Positions 5,482-7,071 of a stretch of DNA of 7,071 nucleotides are shown in pieces. The notes under the pieces are model-generated. The model did no database searches. It was not told the DNA's origin and was given only the letters and a program-made list of their open reading frames with translations. Location: the NCBI GenBank assembly GCA_021782675.1, contig JAJXUS010000104.1:1-7071 (forward strand), written 5' to 3'. This stretch comes from Acidobacteriota bacterium (lineage in GTDB: Bacteria; Acidobacteriota; Terriglobia; Terriglobales; Acidobacteriaceae). The position numbers and the translations under genes were made by a program. Each line of letters begins with the position of its first letter. The first letter of the stretch is position 1.

Positions 5482-5898
5482 ATGAGTATGGTTCTTTTAA
5501 CCCGGAAGGCCGAGTTTTCCGCTGCGCACTTCTACTACAACGAAGCGTGGTCGCAGCAGGAGAACGAACGCGTCTTTGGCAAGTGCGCCAACCGTAACGG
5601 GCATGGGCATAATTACACACTGGAGGTCACGGTCGCCGGCGAAGTGGACCCGGTCTCCGGGTTTGTCGTCGATTTGAAAGCCCTCAAAGAGATTCTGAAT
5701 CGTGAGGTGGTCGAGGTCTATGACCATCGGCACCTGAATCTCGAAGTGCCCGAGTTTCGTTCCGCGATACCGACTACGGAAAACATCGCCATTGCCGTAT
5801 GGAACCGCCTGAATGGAAAAATTCCCGGCGCGCGGCTGCACCGGGTCCGCGTGTATGAAATGCCCGACCTGTTTGCCGACTACTGCGGGGAAGCGTGA
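5482..5898 (+). CDS. 6-pyruvoyl/6-carboxytetrahydropterin synthase family protein, copy 1
   Basis: The product has 138 residues, the usual size for this family. Zn ligands are His16 (FSAAHF), His41 and His43 (GHGHNY). The catalytic cysteine is Cys35 in FGKCANRNGHGHNY. The Asp81-His82 pair (YDHRHLN), PTTEN (97-101) and Glu126 (RVYEM), which binds the pterin ring, are all present. The Cys-to-HGH spacing (Cys, five residues, His-Gly-His) matches animal 6-pyruvoyltetrahydropterin synthase rather than E. coli QueD, where it is shorter. Substrate is expected to be 7,8-dihydroneopterin triphosphate; the product could be 6-pyruvoyl- or 6-carboxytetrahydropterin. Automatic annotation would probably say QueD. 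The start is ATG 5482 or ATG 5488; neither has a ribosome site, and TATTCT at 5476-5481 precedes directly. The gene overlaps the next, paralogous gene by 4 nt and is upstream of folE. Whether it serves queuosine, folate or biopterin-like synthesis cannot be settled here. Confidence 0.9.
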   Translation: MSMVLLTRKAEFSAAHFYYNEAWSQQENERVFGKCANRNGHGHNYTLEVTVAGEVDPVSGFVVDLKALKEILNREVVEVYDHRHLNLEVPEFRSAIPTTENIAIAVWNRLNGKIPGARLHRVRVYEMPDLFADYCGEA

Positions 5899-6299
5899 AG
5901 GCCTACCTGTCGCGCCGCTATCGGCTATCCGCCGCCCACCGGCTGCACAGCCCGGCTTACAGTGACGCGAAAAACCGGGAGGTTTATGGAAAGTGCAATA
6001 ACCCCCACGGACATGGACACAACTACATTGTGGAAGTGACGTTCAGCGGCCCGGTGGATGCGGCCACGGGCATGGTCGTGAATCTGGCCGATGTTGACGG
6101 CTTCATGCGCCGCGAGATCGTCGACCGTTTCGATCATCAGAATTTGAATCAACAGGCCATTTTCGAGCATCTGGTGCCCACGACAGAAAATCTCTGCCGG
6201 GAGATTCACCGCATCATAAGCGCCGGTTTCAAGCATGCGAAGCTGGAAAGAGTGCGGATCGAAGAGACCAGCAATAACTTTTTTGAGATTTCTGAATAA
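5895..6299 (+). CDS. 6-pyruvoyl/6-carboxytetrahydropterin synthase family protein, copy 2
   Basis: This 134-residue paralogue of the preceding gene has all family residues: Zn ligands His15 (LSAAHRL), His40 and His42, catalytic Cys34 in YGKCNNPHGHGHNY, Asp80-His81 (FDHQNLN), PTTEN (95-99) and Glu124 (IEET). GKCNNPHGHGHNY and the later GMVVNLAD (59-66) are strikingly close to animal 6-pyruvoyltetrahydropterin synthase (GKCNNPNGHGHNY and GMVMNLAD from memory). This favours a PTPS-II-like reaction yielding 6-pyruvoyltetrahydropterin, an inference. The catalytic Cys is kept, which argues against the PTPS-III folate-bypass type, where it is replaced. It starts with GTG overlapping the upstream TGA (GTGA at 5895-5898), so it is translationally coupled; GGGGAAG at 5887-5893 is a poor, close ribosome site. 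The two copies differ throughout, so this is an old duplication rather than a recent repeat. They may form different homo-oligomers, a hetero-oligomer, or serve separate pathways from the same FolE product. Confidence 0.9.
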   Translation: MKAYLSRRYRLSAAHRLHSPAYSDAKNREVYGKCNNPHGHGHNYIVEVTFSGPVDAATGMVVNLADVDGFMRREIVDRFDHQNLNQQAIFEHLVPTTENLCREIHRIISAGFKHAKLERVRIEETSNNFFEISE

Positions 6300-6315
6300 C
6301 TGCGCACTGCGGGCA

Positions 6316-6334
6316 GCCGCTCCCTGAAAGCGGC
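6316..6334 (+). other. Hairpin just upstream of the folE ribosome site
   Basis: GCCGCT (6316-6321) and AGCGGC (6329-6334) form a perfect 6-bp stem with a 7-nt loop. There is no T-tract, so it is not a standard terminator. It ends one base before the folE Shine-Dalgarno sequence (6336-6341) and could shape folE translation or the mRNA end between cistrons. Confidence 0.4.
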
Positions 6335-6335
6335 G

Positions 6336-6341
6336 AAAGGA
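6336..6341 (+). promoter_or_regulatory. Ribosome binding site deciding the folE start
   Basis: AAAGGA lies 6 nt before the ATG at 6348 and only 3 nt before an in-frame GTG at 6345. The spacing favours the ATG. Confidence 0.65.
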
Positions 6342-6347
6342 AATGTG

Positions 6348-6956
6348 ATGGCAGAGACAGCAATTCTGCAGTCTGCCGATGTGCCCCTGACGAAGGCTTC
6401 AACGGAAGATTTGTATCGCGAACTACTGGTGCGGTTCGGCGAAGACCCGACGCGGGACGGACTGTTGCGGACGCCGGAACGGGTGCGCCGTTCGATGGAG
6501 TTTCTGACGCGCGGGTATTCGATGGACGCGGCCAGCATCCTGCGTGGCGCGCTGTTTGACGTCGATTATGACGAGATGGTCATCGTCAAGGACATTGAGA
6601 TGTTCTCGTTGTGTGAGCACCACATGCTGCCGTTTATCGGGCGGGCGCATGTCGCCTACATCCCCAACGGAAAAGTCATCGGGCTCAGTAAAATTCCCCG
6701 GCTGGTCGAGGTGTTTGGGCGGCGCCTGCAGGTGCAGGAACGGATGACGCGCGAAGTGGCTGACGCCATTCAGGACGCCATTCAGCCCCAGGGTGTTGGT
6801 GTGGTGATCGAGGCGCGGCACCTGTGCATGATGATGCGCGGCGTCGAGAAGCAGCAGTCCTCGACGGTCACCTCCGCGATGCTGGGGGCCTTCCGTGAGC
6901 CGCAGACGCGGCACGAATTTCTCTCGCTGATTCGCACCGGCCAGAGCAACCTCTAA
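6348..6956 (+). CDS. folE: GTP cyclohydrolase I (FolE)
   Basis: FolE converts GTP to 7,8-dihydroneopterin triphosphate plus formate, the first step of folate, biopterin and queuosine precursor synthesis, in the cytoplasm as a toroidal oligomer. The 202-residue product is close to the usual size (E. coli about 222). Zn ligands are Cys89 and His92 in [10 protein letters not shown] (87-96) and Cys160 in RHLCMMMRG (157-165), with His158 at the catalytic position. The intact Cys/His/Cys set marks a type IB-independent, zinc FolE1 enzyme. Other signatures are [14 protein letters not shown] (33-46), [13 protein letters not shown] (108-120), STVTSAMLG (172-180) and the C-terminal TRHEFLSLI. The ATG at 6348 is chosen from the ribosome site at 6336-6341. 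It follows the paired PTPS-family genes by 48 nt on the same strand, so enzyme and users of its product are probably coexpressed. No folate riboswitch was recognised upstream. A MazG-type domain begins 17 nt after the stop. Confidence 0.97.
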   Translation: MAETAILQSADVPLTKASTEDLYRELLVRFGEDPTRDGLLRTPERVRRSMEFLTRGYSMDAASILRGALFDVDYDEMVIVKDIEMFSLCEHHMLPFIGRAHVAYIPNGKVIGLSKIPRLVEVFGRRLQVQERMTREVADAIQDAIQPQGVGVVIEARHLCMMMRGVEKQQSSTVTSAMLGAFREPQTRHEFLSLIRTGQSNL

Positions 6957-6973
6957 ACAAGCCTGCCGCCCGC

Positions 6974-7071
6974 GTGGGCTTCGACTGGGCCGAGCGGCGC
7001 CAGGTCGAGGACAAGGTCCGCGAGGAGTGGGACGAGCTGAACGAAGCGGTGGCGTCCGGCGACAAGAACCA
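6974..7071 (+). CDS. mazG: MazG-type nucleotide pyrophosphohydrolase domain (3' part outside window; 5' end uncertain)
   Basis: From GTG 6974 the frame reads VGFDWAERRQVEDKVREEW and continues with DELNEAVASGDKN to the window end. The segment AARVGFDW followed by a KVREEWDEL helix matches the start of the second catalytic domain of two-domain MazG proteins; the acidic EExxEL-type helix is the Mg-binding element. MazG hydrolyses NTPs to NMP and pyrophosphate. The frame is open upstream to 6899, but has no ATG, TTG or CTG; the only ordinary start is GTG 6974, without a ribosome site and inside the motif. The first MazG domain (about 130 residues in full-length proteins) is absent. So this is a single-domain protein with an unusual start, a 5'-truncated remnant, or an assembly/sequence error. 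The same frame encodes NKPA just before AARVGFDW, which suggests that homology begins near 6956, right at the folE stop. Because FolE yields a triphosphate, a pyrophosphohydrolase next door could act on dihydroneopterin triphosphate, which is speculation. Confidence 0.6.
   Translation, partial: MGFDWAERRQVEDKVREEWDELNEAVASGDKN

Noticed and set aside
6300..6347. Tetrahydrofolate riboswitch upstream of folE
   Set aside because: The gap is only 48 nt and holds a simple 6-bp hairpin; there is no room or pattern for the riboswitch.
6423..6914. 163-codon minus-strand open frame opposite folE
   Set aside because: Entirely antisense to folE, which has full zinc-site conservation; composition is His/Arg-rich and unlike any family.

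Overview
This 7.07 kb, GC-rich window reads as a typical bacterial chromosome with tightly packed genes. The protein types suggest Acidobacteriota (Terriglobia-like), but that is an inference from general resemblance; nothing here fixes the taxon.

Left part, minus strand (about 3280 down to 1). A near-consensus promoter with a perfect 13-bp palindrome in its spacer drives an apparent operon. The first gene is an FTR1-type iron permease fused to a C-terminal multi-cysteine DUF2318 domain (3206-1950). It is followed by two MacB/FtsX-type ABC permeases (1907-639, then 642 to beyond base 1), the second coupled to the first by a GTGA overlap. An FTR1/DUF2318 protein followed by two FtsX-type permeases resembles the accessory set of the Campylobacter P19/Ftr1 iron uptake locus. 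A third component, the ABC ATPase, would be expected just past the left edge.

Middle part, minus strand (4360-3381). A TlpA-like thioredoxin lipoprotein is followed by a small HMA-fold protein that has lost the metal-binding CxxC, then by a complete tRNA-Arg(ACG) with encoded CCA. The tRNA lies between this gene pair and the iron operon.

Right part, plus strand (4387 to 7071). A membrane-anchored family 2 glycosyltransferase diverges from the thioredoxin gene across only 26 bp. It is followed by a pterin cluster: two tandem, different 6-pyruvoyl/6-carboxytetrahydropterin synthase paralogues with a 4-nt overlap, then GTP cyclohydrolase I (folE). FolE makes 7,8-dihydroneopterin triphosphate, which is the substrate of PTPS-family enzymes, so the three genes form a coherent pathway module. 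The window ends in a MazG-type pyrophosphohydrolase domain that begins abruptly 17 nt after the folE stop, with only a GTG available as a start.

Most notable points: the palindromic operator at the iron operon, whose core fits the IscR (Rrf2 family) type 1 pattern; the FTR1-DUF2318 plus twin-permease layout; the paired PTPS genes with animal-type active-site spacing beside folE; and the odd 5' end of the MazG-like gene. No CRISPR array, insertion sequence, rRNA or phage gene was seen.
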